In this document: positions 10,976 through 30,063 of the stretch, piece by piece
Layout: every line of letters starts with the position of its first letter
Numbering within the stretch: position 1 is the first letter of the stretch
NCBI GenBank assembly: GCA_963969365.1
Contig: OZ017749.1
Span: 3,968,001-4,032,000 of the forward strand
Direction of reading: 5' to 3'
From: Asterochloris sp. CNOR1
Taxonomy: Eukaryota > Chlorophyta > Trebouxiophyceae > Trebouxiales > Trebouxiaceae
Length of the DNA: 64,000 nt
The notes under the pieces: model-generated
What the model saw: the letters and a program-made list of their open reading frames with translations, nothing else
Told to the model about the DNA's origin: nothing
The model's database searches: none
Position numbers and translations under genes: made by a program

Positions 10976-12514
10976 TCCCACGTCTGTTGCATGCAGTTTG
11001 CTGCCCCAGAGTAATCAGAAGTAGGTCAGCTGGGGCACGCCTTGCCAGCTGGGCAACTGTCCAGGAGATGGTCATACCGTCACTTGCGCAGCAGCCTCAC
11101 AGGTGCATGTGCATGGGAGCGGTCTCTGCAGCACCAAACCTCATCTGCTGTGCTGCAGGAGGCGCTGCAGCCGCCATGAGCCTCATGCTCACGCTGCAGC
11201 ACATGAGGGGAAGTCCTAGCTCACCTGACCTGTCAAGTGAGCATGTAACCCTGATCTGTGCACGAAGCGGCAGCCTGCTGGCAAGCACTAAATAGGTTGC
11301 CCTGGTGGCGCTGGCGCCGCACTGCTGCATTGCACTGTGCCTCTGGCGGCAGCGCAGCCTGGTTGCTGCGGCCGTGATTTGACCAGCAGCGCCATCTCTG
11401 CCCACCAGCATGGAGGCTGTCTTGGTGCACATCTGGAGGCCCCAGTGTCACCAGCCAGCACTGCAGGTGCTGCAGCTCACAGAAAGCTGCCTGGCCTGCT
11501 GGCCACCTGCCGTCTGCTGCCCACTCTGCTGCTCCAGCTGCCATTCAATTGACACCTTACATTCAAAGCAAGTGATGCTATACGCCTATGTCCTTGCTGT
11601 GTGCTGTGTCCTAAGGGTGTTGACAGCCCGAAGCAACCCTCCCGCTGACACCCTGCCTCCTGCACTGCCTGCAGTGCAAGCTGTGGGCAGCTTCGCCAGC
11701 CTTGACGGGCACTTCCAGGCTCAGGACACCAGTACATCACTCAACACGCCAGTGAGTTCTGCATTTTCAGCATGAAAACTGAAGGACTGTGCCCTGCATG
11801 CCATGTGGTGGCATCGCCAATTAGCTTCACTTCTGCTTGAGCTGATGACATGCCAGCTTGTCAACAATGGTCCTTTTAATGTCACAACCTGAGATTTGAT
11901 GTTGTGTGCAGCCCCTCGTTCTGTCCCAGACAATGGAAGCAGACGTGATTGACCTCAGCGGGACCACACCTCCTGCAGCGCGCGCGCCAGTGACCTTGGC
12001 TATCTGAACATCGCCAACCACAATGTTGTGAACCTCACAACATCCTTCAGCACAAGTGTGCTGCTTCGCCGACCCCAGTGAAACCTTTGCTGTAGGAAAT
12101 TTTTCAGATCCAAAGTGACCCAAGTGCAGAACCTGTGCCTGACAGCACTGTGTTACATATCAGCGTACCCCCTTGTACACATCTGCTTTGTTGTGCACAC
12201 CCACAGTGCTGCTATGGTGGGCCTGCCACATGATGCATGCTCCATGTGTTTGCATTCTGAACCTGGTGCCCACTAGGTGTGAGATGCCCAGTGTTGTGAG
12301 CTTTGCAGTGACGCCGTGTCAATCCTGAACAGCAGCAAGCAGAAATCTTCGCCCTCCTTGGGCTATGTGAGTCAGCATCTGAAAAGGCAGATTTGGTGAA
12401 TTGCTGACTCAGCACCTTTGAATGCAAGGCTGTGTTCAGGTGGTCATAAGCAGGCTGCCAGCCCTGCAGGCAGCCTGGGGACCTTAGCCACATGGCCTCA
12501 TGCCATTCTTGCAG
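10976..12514. other. Poorly resolved stretch between the two RING segments
   Basis: Possible short plus-strand exons occur at 11672-11750 (frame VQAVGSFASLDGHFQAQDTS, donor gtgagt) and about 11915-12000 (MEADVIDLSGTTPPAARAP). A minus-strand frame at 11827-12123 also looks protein-like. None could be linked by phase to a recognisable product. Confidence 0.35.
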
Positions 12515-14162
12515 CATCTACACCCACACTCTGGGCATTCACGGGGGTGTGCAGACACTGGAGTGTGGTAAGGCTGCCTCTGCAGCCAGCATTAAACTGC
12601 TTAGTGGTCCTCATTGGCATTTGCCAGCCAGAGAGTACCAGCTTCAGTTTGCAAACGAAGACGTAAAGCATGGGGGGGCTGCATGAAGCAGATCAAACTG
12701 CTTGAGTGTTCCACTCTACTTGCGGCACACCCACTTGAGAGGCAAGGCCTGAGGGCTGCCCGGCTGTGCAGGTCACCCCTTCTGCAGCAGGTGCATCCAG
12801 ACCTGGCTGCAGCGGTCCGCAGCGTGCCCCATCTGCAGAACACAGCAGCAGGTGCCGCGCCCAGCGTTGTCGCTGCGCCCTCAGGCAGTGGCACCTAGCG
12901 CGCAGCAGTTGGAGGTGGTGTGCAGTCAACCAGTGCGCTGCAGCTGTGAGTGATTTCCACCCTTTTATTGCAGGCTGCAGCAGTAGCTGTCAGGAGGCCC
13001 AGCCTTGAGCTGGGTCAGCCGGCCTGTGTAGCAGGGTGGCATGTGGAGAGGGTACTTTGTCTGCACGTGCTGATCCCTTCAACAGCGCTGCAGGTGTGCA
13101 CCATGACGAGGTGAATGCAATCGACCCCCGGCCTCCTGTAGAATGGCGGTATGCTCCTCAGGGGGCTGCCTTTGACAGCACATCTCAGGATGGGTCCCTG
13201 CTACTATATTCATGTGGCAGCCAGCAAAGTTTTCCTCTGTGCTGCAGCCTCATGAATTGCCTCAGCAAAACGGCAGCCACGCATGGCAACCAGCCCACTT
13301 GCGCAATGCAACACAGGTGTTGCACTACCTGCAAACACAGTCTGACTGACATCGTTCCTGCCTCAGGACATGATGTGAGCCTGCTCGAGGAGCCAGACCC
13401 TTGGGAGCATGACAGTGTTCAGAACGGGTGGTCTGCTGAGCAGCAGCTCCCTGCCAGGCACAACTGGCACACAGGTATGGCTTCTATTGGGCATTATGAT
13501 ACATATATGAGGCTATGGAAGCATGACAGTGTTCAGAGCAGGTGGTCCGCTGAGCGACAGCCTTCCGCCAGGCACAGCTGGCACATAATGTTGCTTGTGC
13601 ATCCGGCTGCTGGCCATGCTCTGCTCTGCAATGTTTGAGAGTTTACCTCTTCTGGCTCTGCAGATTTCCAACCCCTTGAGGCAACAATTGAGGAGTTTGC
13701 TGCCCTAGGCTGGCATCACTTAGCCACATCCCACCCCATACCAGGTGAAGCACTGGATGCTCTAACTGGCAGGCATATGCAGACACAGCTGCACACCTCA
13801 GCTTTCTGCCTGTGCAGATTTGGCTAGGTACAGTGGCAGTCGTTTGCTGCTGTGGCTTTGTGTTTGCACGTTTTGTGTTTGCATCTGCAAGCTTGCAGAT
13901 GCAAACAAGTCTTAAGACTTCAACCTTTGGCAGCACAGGTTTGCATTGCAAGCACCCCAGTGCTGACGATGTGCTTGTAGTGCAGTCACTTGAGGCCAGC
14001 TACCATGTTGCCCTGGGCCCTCTGGCCACTGGAGCGGTGCTGGGCGCTTGCTGGCCTCTGCCAAGCTATGCAGGACTGACCACCCCTCTGGTGCAGCGCA
14101 TCACAGCCTTCCTGGACTTGCTGCCTAGAAGGGCCCCGTCAGCCTGTCTGGGGCGCAGGTAG
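12515..14162 (+). CDS. RING-finger protein, 3' part
   Basis: Exon 12515-12567 ends VQTLECG and is joined in phase to an exon from 12772 to about 12945 that begins HPFCSRCIQTWLQRSAACPI and continues CR. Together they give the CGHxFCxxC...CPIC core of a RING finger, so ubiquitin ligase activity is likely. Upstream of it only C-S-I-Y is seen where a CxxC pair is expected, so the first zinc pair is incomplete or lies in an exon I missed. Later blocks at about 13094-13200 (HHDEVNAIDPRPPVEWRYAP), 13368-13472 (DVSLLEEPDPWEHDSVQNGW), 13663-13744 (DFQPLEATIEEFAALGWHHL) and 13938-14162 (SLEASYHVALGPLATGAVLG, ending SACLGRR-stop) are not recognised. It could be the 3' half of the 9.3 kb RING gene or a tandem relative. 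Confidence 0.55.
13515..13595 (+). repeat. Recent-looking copy of the 13.4 kb exon end
   Basis: The sequence around gagcatgacagtgttcagaa to ccaggcacaactggcacaca in the exon at about 13405-13472 is repeated with modest changes at 13517-13590 (gaagcatgacagtgttcaga ... ccaggcacagctggcacata), about 110 bp downstream and past the donor. It is one of the least diverged echoes in the window. Confidence 0.85.
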
Positions 14163-14928
14163 GCTCTGTGTGTCTTGGCTTGGCCAAGTTGCTGGGTGCC
14201 TGTATGTTTAAACATACATTTTAAATTTAAAATGCTGGGTACCTGCTTGCATGAGTTGCTGATTGCCCACTTGGCCAAGTTACTGCGCGCCCTCGCATCA
14301 TGTAAGATTTCCCCTGTTTGTTCACAGGAGAGCAGTGCAGCGTCATACCATGCAGTTGGTGCGCTTGACACCGGGTCATGAGGTTATTGTGTCATTATTG
14401 CACTCACAACAACAGTGTTCATCAATGCAGTCGGCTGAATTGCCAGAGACGTCGGGCTCTGGCTGGCAGCGCAACAATGCCTGATGGACCCCCAATCCTC
14501 TGAGCACCTTAGTGTCAGAAGGTTACCAGCACCACCAGGGTGCAGCTGAGAGTTGCAAAAATTCCACTTCCAAACAGTTATTACCGAAGAAAGAGATGTC
14601 TGTGAATGTCTTAGGCGCAAGTGCATTTGCTAGTCAAAAAGCATGCATTCCAGGTTCAAGCAGGCAAAAGTGTACACAGCAGGCACCAGCATACAGTGCC
14701 AGGCAAATGAATTGATTGAACAGGAAGTAAAGTACCAGTTCAGGGCTGATGGAGAGACCGAGAGACAGTACATGCAGGCCCATCCTGCATGCTCTGCAGA
14801 GACAGCGAATGGACGCAGCTGGCTCACATCATCAGTGATGTGCGTCTGCATAGTTGCCTGCCATGTGCCCATCGTAGGCAACAGCGATGTCGGCCATCAT
14901 CTGCAGGGCATTATCTTCAGAAGTAGGT
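14163..14928. other. Convergent intergenic region
   Basis: It lies between the RING gene and the kinase gene. TGTAA at 14301-14305, 139 bp after the RING stop, is a plausible poly(A) signal for the plus-strand gene. No supported exon was seen. Confidence 0.5.
14301..14305 (+). terminator. Candidate TGTAA poly(A) signal
   Basis: TGTAA lies 139 bp downstream of the RING gene stop. This pentamer is the common poly(A) signal of chlorophyte nuclear genes. Confidence 0.45.
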
Positions 14929-23114
<8,186 letters not shown>

Positions 23115-23466
23115 GGCGTTCAGCAGGAGGCACTTTCAGTCTGAAAATGGTTGGCCCCTCTTTGTTCAATGCAGCTGGATGGTGTGGAGACTAACAAGGG
23201 CACTTGGCCAGCTTCAACCAAGCCTAGATTGCAAATATGACAAAATGTTGGAAGATGCCCGTGCAATCCGCAAGCCAGCTCTCACATTGAATTCACGTCA
23301 ATTAGTGAATAGGCGATGGCCTGTCAGCATGAGCTTCCTACACAATGAATCTTGTGCACGCCTGTGTTTTTCTTCCAGGACCGCAGCTGCGTCCTCATCG
23401 CATCCTGAGTGCAATCTCGTTTCCTGGAGGTGTTCGAGGCTTGCCGGACTGCAGCCAGTTTCCACG
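23115..23466. promoter_or_regulatory. Divergent PDK1/Lhca3 intergenic region
   Basis: 352 bp separate the PDK1 and Lhca3 start codons, so both promoters and both 5' UTRs must fit here or overlap. No clear TATA box or light-responsive element was recognised. Confidence 0.5.
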
Positions 23467-26400
23467 ATGCAGACCATGCTCAAGGGCGCCGCTTACCTGC
23501 AGGTGGGGCTTGGTGCTGCCGTCTGCCAAGATCATCGGCAGCCATGCCCCTGCTCAAATGTTTGTGCTCAATGTAGGCCCCCAAGGCTGCCCCCGCTGGC
23601 CAGCCCAGGGCTCTTGCACCTCTGCCAGTCAGGCACAATGCGAGGTGGGTGACCCGGGCTGAGAGCGGCAAGGTCGAGAAGAAGGGGGACGACAAGGGCT
23701 CCAAGAAGGTTCAGAAGGTGAAGCTGTGGCCAGCAGCAGCGAGCAGCTCGGGAGTGTGGCAGCCAAGTGCCCGATCTCGGGCCAGCTTAGGCCTCTCTAA
23801 TGCTCCAGGAGGGCAGCAGATTGCCTGATGCCCTCTAGCAGGCTGGCGATTGCCAGATAAGCAATGAGCAGATGCCGTCACTTTGCCACAATCCAGCTTT
23901 GCCACAATCCGGCTTCCAAGCGACCAAGGCTGCAGTCCTGCTGCCCAAGCCTGCACTGGCTCTGCTGTCCTGCTGCAAGAGCTGAGGTTGTGTGGCAGTT
24001 GCACTCACTTACTCTGGCGCTGCACTGTACAGCCTCTTATTGCCTTGGACAGCCCCCAACTCGGCAATGCACACCATTGCACAGCTCTGTGCCACAAGGC
24101 CTGTGTGTGCCCAGCTCACGCTGGGGGGCTCAGCATGACCTGCGTCTCTCCTGTTGCAGGCCGACCGCAAGGGCGACACCCTGTTCTTTGCTGACGACAA
24201 CTCCCTGACATACCTGGACGGGACACTGCCAGCAGACTATGGGTGAGCTTCGGCTTCTAGCTTAGCAGACGATGATGGTAGATAACTTCTCCAGCCCTGT
24301 CTGGACTGGTCACGATCCTGTCAGGGACGCCCAGTGCTTAGCACTAGCTTGCCTCCTACATGCAGTCGCAGCTCCTTGTATTGGACACAGTGCTTGCTGG
24401 TCCTTTCAGCTCTACTGGCGGTGGGGCAGGCGGTTGCCAAAGGCCACTGCTGCCCCATAGTGGCTGACACTGTGCCAGGCATCCATGCATGAGCTGAGCT
24501 CCCTCCTGTGGCAATGCAGGTTTGACCCCCTTGGCCTGAGCGACCCCGAGGGAGCTGGCGGCTTCGTCAACCCAGAGTGGCTGAGGTGCGTGCACTCGTG
24601 CAGCAGGCCTGACTGCTCCCAGTTGTTTTTGGTTGCTGCTTGTCATTGCTCACAATGGTTGCTCTCAGTGCCACTGCTTTAACCTCTTCTCTGAGTGGGC
24701 TGGTTGTGATGAGTTGTCACAAGCGCCTTGAGTGTAGTGTTGTGGACAGAGTTGACTCACTGTCCTGTTCCTTCCCACATGGACAGGCATCTCAGCATTG
24801 GCATGCTGAGGGAGTGGCGGCCTGGCGGCCTGCCATCTCACCCCTGTTTTCTCTCTGTGTCTGCCTGGGCTTGGGATCACAGCACCAAGCATCAGCATGG
24901 CAGCGGCAAATGGCTGTTGTTTCTGCATCTTCAATCTGGCAAGGCCACAGTGCTGAGCTGGGAGCGGCGCAACTGACATGCAGGCAGCTGGCACTGGCCT
25001 TGTGCTCTGGCATCTGCTTTAGCTCAGTGGACAGCTGCTTGTTCTGAAGCCACCATCCCTGCTGCTTTTGCTGCACAATCGTGCACAGTGCAGCATTGCA
25101 GAGTAGAGGTTTCCTGAGAAGGAAACCTTCTAGGTCCTTCAGGTCATGTTGCTGGCAATGCGAGGACATGAGGGGGGGGGGCTTGCATATTACATCGATC
25201 TGCAATGCTGCAGGTACAGCGAGGTGATCCACGCGCGGTGGGCCATGCTGGGCGCAGCGGGCTGCATCGCCCCTGAGATCCTGGCCTCTGCCGGCGTCAT
25301 CCCCCAGACTCCTGCAGATGTTACCTGGTTCAGGACCGGCGTGATCCCCCCTGCTGGGCAGTATGGCAAGTACTGGTGAGTTCACTATGTGGTAGTGGTC
25401 AGCAGTGGTCGTAGCAGCACATTCCCATGCTGACACAATCATCGGCCGTGGCGAGCAGTGGTAGTAGCAGTGGCCAGCAATGGTAATAGCAGAGAAATGC
25501 CTCGCTGAAGCGGTTGACATCCCAAGGTCAGCTGAACATGTGAAGCGCCATCGGTTTGGTACTGCACAGTAGAAGCTGCAGAGGGGCTGCAAGTTTGATG
25601 TAGTGGGCTGCTGCGGCCATCTTGGTGAACAAGGCTGCTGGGGCATTTTGGTGTTTTCTGTACCATGAGCAGGGAGCCAAGGACCCAGTCCACACTAGGC
25701 AAATGCCACTGTCCTCCTGTTGCAAAGGGAAGGGATTGAAGGGCATCAGATCTTCAGCTTCCTGAGCTGTGGAGCACCTCTGCAGCACTTATCACCATTG
25801 GGAACGGTGTGGTCCAGAGGAGCCAGTATCAAATACGAATCGAAACCGATGTCAGACCATGGGCAGACTGCTGACCCTAGCCCTCAACCCTGAGCTTCAG
25901 CCGCCCAGCAGGCCTGCCTAGCAGCTGCAACTGGCTGTCACGACCAGCCGGCCTGAAGACAGACTGACCAGAAAGGTACTTGAGATTGTCTTCTCCTTGG
26001 CTGCCCACTCACAGTGATGCACTGCTTCCCTGCAGGACTGACCCCTACACCCTATTTTACCTGGAGGTGATCGCCTTCCAGTTTGCAGAGCTCCGCCGCT
26101 GGCAAGACTTTAAGAAGCCCGGCTGCATGAGCGAGCAGTATTTCCTGGGCTTTGAGTCTGTCCTGGGCAACACCACCGGCAACCCCTCATACCCAGGTGG
26201 GCAGGCACATGGCTACACACGCTTGGCTGGCAGGCCCCCTGTGCACAGCCTGCAGTCTCAGCATAGCATAGACCATCCTACATGACCCAAGAAGGTATTT
26301 TATATATAACCCTACATAAGTCCAAACAGGGCCCTGGCAGCAACCCTCTCAGCGCATGATGGCAGCCTGCCTCCTGTAGCAGGCAGTACGCTGTCTGCTG

Positions 26401-27706
26401 TCTGCGCCCTGAGCTGCATCAACTAAATAAGGCGCTCACGAAGACCAGAGTCAGAATCTGCTGAGCTCAGCAGGAATGTGACACTTGCCCTGCGCCGCTG
26501 TAGGCGGCGACTTTTTCAACTTTGCTGGCTTTGGCAAGAAGGGCGAGAGCGAGCTCAAGGACCTGCAGACAAAGGAGATCAAGAACGGCCGCCTGGTAAG
26601 TGGGGGGAGCCATCAGTAGGCACTGCATGCTTGTTGCTTGATGTCCCTGCATCACATAGCATCCTTGCAGGCAGCTGCTGGGCTGCTTGCGGCAATGCTG
26701 CATGGCACTCACAGTGGTCACCTTGCGCGGGGAGTGGTGGGCATTGGGTCCGAGCGCTGACTGAGTTGCTTGCATTTTGCAAGTATGAACAACAGCAAGC
26801 ACGCCAGGGGCAATGGAGCCATCCCTGGCACTTGCAATTGACACATTGTCAGGATGATACTGAAAGCTGGGTTGCAGTGCTGACTGAGCTGCCTGCATTT
26901 TGCGGGCGCCATCAACACCAACAGTTGAACCCTGAGGGACAATAAGCCATCAGTTACCCAAAAAGTTGCCAAAAGGGTTGCCAGAAGATTTTGCCAAAGC
27001 CAGCATTAGCCCCGTGCACCTGACGCCTTGTGCGTATTGACAATAAGCAGCAGCAGTGGGAGCCTGGCCGCTGAGCCAGCTGCTTCCAGCGTTGCAGCAC
27101 CCAGCAGGGTCACAACACTCCGCTGCCATACCACTAGGTGCTGGACTGCTGGCAACCTCCCACTCATATATCCAGGGTTGATCGCCCACCAAAATCAGGT
27201 CAAGCCCTGGAATGCACAAGAGGAGCATACACCCAGGGGTCAAACAGGGGCCCTACTCTTGGTCCAATCAGTTCCTGATCCTGTCATGTGTTCCTGCAGG
27301 CTATGGTAGCGGTCTTTGGCTACGGTGCCCAGGCTGTGATCACCCACCAGGGCCCCTGGGCCAACCTGCAGGCTCATCTGGCAGACCCTTTCAATAACAA
27401 CATCTTGACCAAGTGAGCCGGCCATGTTTAACCTCCATAACACCCAATTACTTGACCCTAATAGCATTCAAAATGCCAAGCAACAAAGTGCGGCCTTGCT
27501 TTGTACAGAAGCGCAAGCTTCTAGAAACACCTCCTTTCGCCCATGCAAAGCATTCCTGTGCTGCTTGCTATGCGCATGGCCAGTGGCGTGTTGCGCTCAG
27601 CCTGATGTATGTGCAAGATGCATTGCTTGGCTCTCTGGCTGCTAGTTGCTGTGCTTACCACCTGGTGCCTGCTTGTCCCTGCAGCTTTGGGAAGCTGTGG
27701 CAGTAA
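23467..27706 (+). CDS. LHCA3: Photosystem I antenna protein Lhca3
   Basis: A chlorophyll a/b-binding protein of the PSI antenna in the thylakoid membrane. Nine exons fit in phase: 23467-23502, 23577-23717, 24160-24242, 24520-24585, 25214-25375, 26036-26196, 26504-26595, 27300-27412 and 27685-27706, giving 291 residues. The N-terminus ([12 protein letters not shown], then an Ala/Arg/Pro-rich stretch) is a plausible chloroplast transit peptide. Mature landmarks are [19 protein letters not shown], helix 1 [42 protein letters not shown], helix 2 [30 protein letters not shown], helix 3 [18 protein letters not shown] and the C-terminus [17 protein letters not shown]. The GVIPPAG and EQYFLG signatures and the spacing match Lhca3 rather than other Lhca/Lhcb. 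A second in-frame ATG at 23476 is an alternative start. Confidence 0.95.
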
Positions 27707-28499
27707 ACCCACGCTGAGCGCTCATACTGGGGTGGATGCCTCTCCAGCAGCCAACCTCCTGTTCCCATTGAATTTTTGGCAGCCCCCCCTTACCTTGAAG
27801 CTGCATGCCTCCCACGGCATTTGCCCTCTCAGCGCGAAGGGTGATGCTGTGGTGCACTTTGTATCTGCTTGAATGTGGGCAGCATTCAGGCCTCCAGTCA
27901 AGGCAGATTGAGAAGACTCTGTAACCACACTTTGTAGCTGCTGTGGTGCTCTTGGGACACAAGCAGTGGTCAAGCTGGTAGCAAGCATTGGCAGGAAATG
28001 GGGGGGAAGCAGGGGCAAGACCAGAATGGCGTCAAGCTCTGTCATCAGACTCTGGCGTTTTTGACTCTGATGCCGACCATTCACCAATCAGGGCGCCATC
28101 ACTCCTCTGTTTGATGGTGGGGGCGCGATTGTAGCGCAGCACAACTCTCAGAAGAGCTGTATCCACGGAATATCTGCAGGCGGCAGCTGCGCTCAGGTCC
28201 TTTGGGTCCAAGCAATCCCAGCACGTGACACAGCATCAATAATTGATCCAGCACAGGGCAGATGTCCCACCCGCTCAACGATCACAGAAAACAAAACTAT
28301 CATCTGCGAGACGCTTTAGCATGAGTGTCGTAGGGGTCACTGTGAACCCTGCGGACTGAACGCTTCAGATGAGCAGGCACAGTTCAAGTGTGGCACCCAT
28401 CCTGTAGAGTCATAGACCACAGCAGGAAGCAGAGGCCCAGCCTGAGGCGGGATCAGGACATAATGCTTGTGGCAGTCCGCGTAGCCTGCCCCCAGTGCC
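27707..28499. other. Convergent region between Lhca3 and gene X
   Basis: It holds the 3' UTRs of two convergent genes. No open frame with supported splice borders was seen. The minus-strand frames at 27642-28087 show no recognisable domain. Confidence 0.5.
27921..27925 (+). terminator. Candidate TGTAA poly(A) signal of Lhca3
   Basis: TGTAA lies 215 bp after the Lhca3 stop. Confidence 0.45.
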
Positions 28500-29838
28500 T
28501 CACTTTGCAGCTAGCTTTGGGACATCCACACCAGCAGCCCTGCGCTCCATGAGGTGCACATCCTCAAAGAGGGCATGCAGCGACTGTGTGGACATGCGTC
28601 CCGTGTCATCCCTGTGCTGCCGCGCTGCCATCACGGCACTATGTGACCCCTGCACAGCGTGGTTGCACAGCTTGGGGTGGTGGAGAAGCAGCGCTGCCTG
28701 CTGGCAGACGAGTCTCTAGATCTAGGGACTCCCGCCTGGGGTCAAGTGGCCACTCCCTGCCTGCGAGTGCCCATGCTGACCCTCATGGCCTTGCATGCAG
28801 TCCCTGGTGCCTTGCAACGGTGCAGGTTGGCACGCGTGGGGCATTCACTTGGGCTCAGGCATGCCCCTGCTGCCGTCAGGCCAGGGCAGCATCCCGGTGC
28901 AGCAGGTCGGAGGTGATTCCCCCTGGCTCTTGCAGTGTGAGGCGTCCCCCGGTCACTGGCTGAGCTTGGAGTCACACACAACCCCGACTGCCTGCTGAGT
29001 CCATCTGAAGAAGGGTAGACACCTGCTGGCCCTTGGTGATGCATGTCTCACAGCTTAGGCCTGCAGAGGCAGCCCTGCTGCCAAGGTCAAGGTGGCTGGG
29101 AAATCCCACCTGATCACGCAGAGCCAGTTGCCGCCGCCTGCCAATGGACCCGGACAGCTGTTCGAGCTCAAGGTGTTGGGTGAAACCCACCTGATCACGC
29201 GCGGCCACTCGCTGCCGCCGGCCAATGGACCCGGACAGCTTGTCCAGCAGTGAGCCCAGGTCTGCATCCCTCCTGTGCTCCGCCGTCTGCAGCTCGGAGG
29301 GAAGGTCGGGCAGCTGTGTGGGCCCAGACTGGGGGTCTGCACATGCAGGGCCACCCTGTTGCAAGACTGGTGGTTTCTGTCTCTGCCCACAAACCAGCAT
29401 CTGGATCCCACACACCACCCACAAGGCAGGCCTTGCTTGGAGCTCGTCATGCTTAGCAAGTAGTGTGGATGCACTCAGCTTGAGCAGAAGGAGGCGGTCA
29501 CAGCAACCTGGAAAACTTGACGATCATCCGTTATGCTGCCAGACACTGCCAGCCAACATTCCTGAGGGTCACCATACAGTTGTGCTGCGCCATGAATTGC
29601 AAGCGCATGGTTGTTTCGGGCAGAAGCCACACACACCTGCAGCCATGTTCTGCTGCGCCTGTACATGCAGAGGCTCCACCGGCTTGCTCCCACTAGCTGC
29701 AGGAGGGTTGATCTCTGTCATGGGCTGAGGGCGCGCCTGCGGGCTCTGCTCAGCAAATTGCCTGGGCGCTTTGGTGAAGGCACGTGGCGCTTTGCTGCCT
29801 GCTCCCCCCATGCTACAGGATTTGCTGTGTGAGGACAC
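28500..29838 (-). CDS. Unrecognised 187-residue protein (gene X)
   Basis: Three exons join in phase: 29838-29637, 29336-29191 and 28715-28500 (stop). The protein starts MSSHSKSCSMGGAGSKAPRA, has a Pro/Gln-rich N-terminal third, then a probably helical middle (LGSLLDKLSGSIGRRQRV) and a C-terminal part with QQAALLLHHPKLCNHAVQG, MSTQSLHALFEDVHLMERRA and the end VPKLAAK. No signal peptide or membrane span is visible, and I recognise no domain. The final acceptor (atctag) is unusual in having a purine-rich approach. It is head-to-head with the ERI2-like gene. Confidence 0.6.
29105..29165 (-). repeat. Copy of gene X exon 2 end in the next intron
   Basis: Plus-strand cacctgatcacgc ... gccaatggacccggacagct at 29189-29245 (the real exon end and donor) recurs at 29108-29165, one period of about 81 bp downstream in transcript direction. 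In frame, LSGSIGRRQRVAARDQ becomes LSGSIGRRRQLALRDQ, so both copies are still open and both end at a GT donor. Confidence 0.9.
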
Positions 29839-30063
29839 AAGTTGTCAGGACTCAGCCCTTGCTCTGTCTCATGCCAGGCCCAAACTGTGCTATGGCAAGT
29901 TTCATTGACTACACGGTTTGTGACTAGTCGTGAGCCTTTCGAACGAGAATCATGGCTTGGATCTGCGCACGACTTGTTGCTTTGGGTGCAGCAATGCCAG
30001 CATGAAATTGCAACAGGACCTATGTTACTCACGTTCTTGCATCCCCATCTCAGCAGCTGAGAG
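29839..30063. promoter_or_regulatory. Divergent gene X/ERI2 intergenic region
   Basis: 225 bp lie between the opposing start codons, so the two promoters are likely shared. No specific motif was recognised. Confidence 0.45.

Noticed and set aside
24160-27706. CP29 or CP26 (Lhcb4/5) identity for the antenna gene
   Set aside because: The GVIPPAG, EQYFLG and NNNILTN segments and the spacing match Lhca3.
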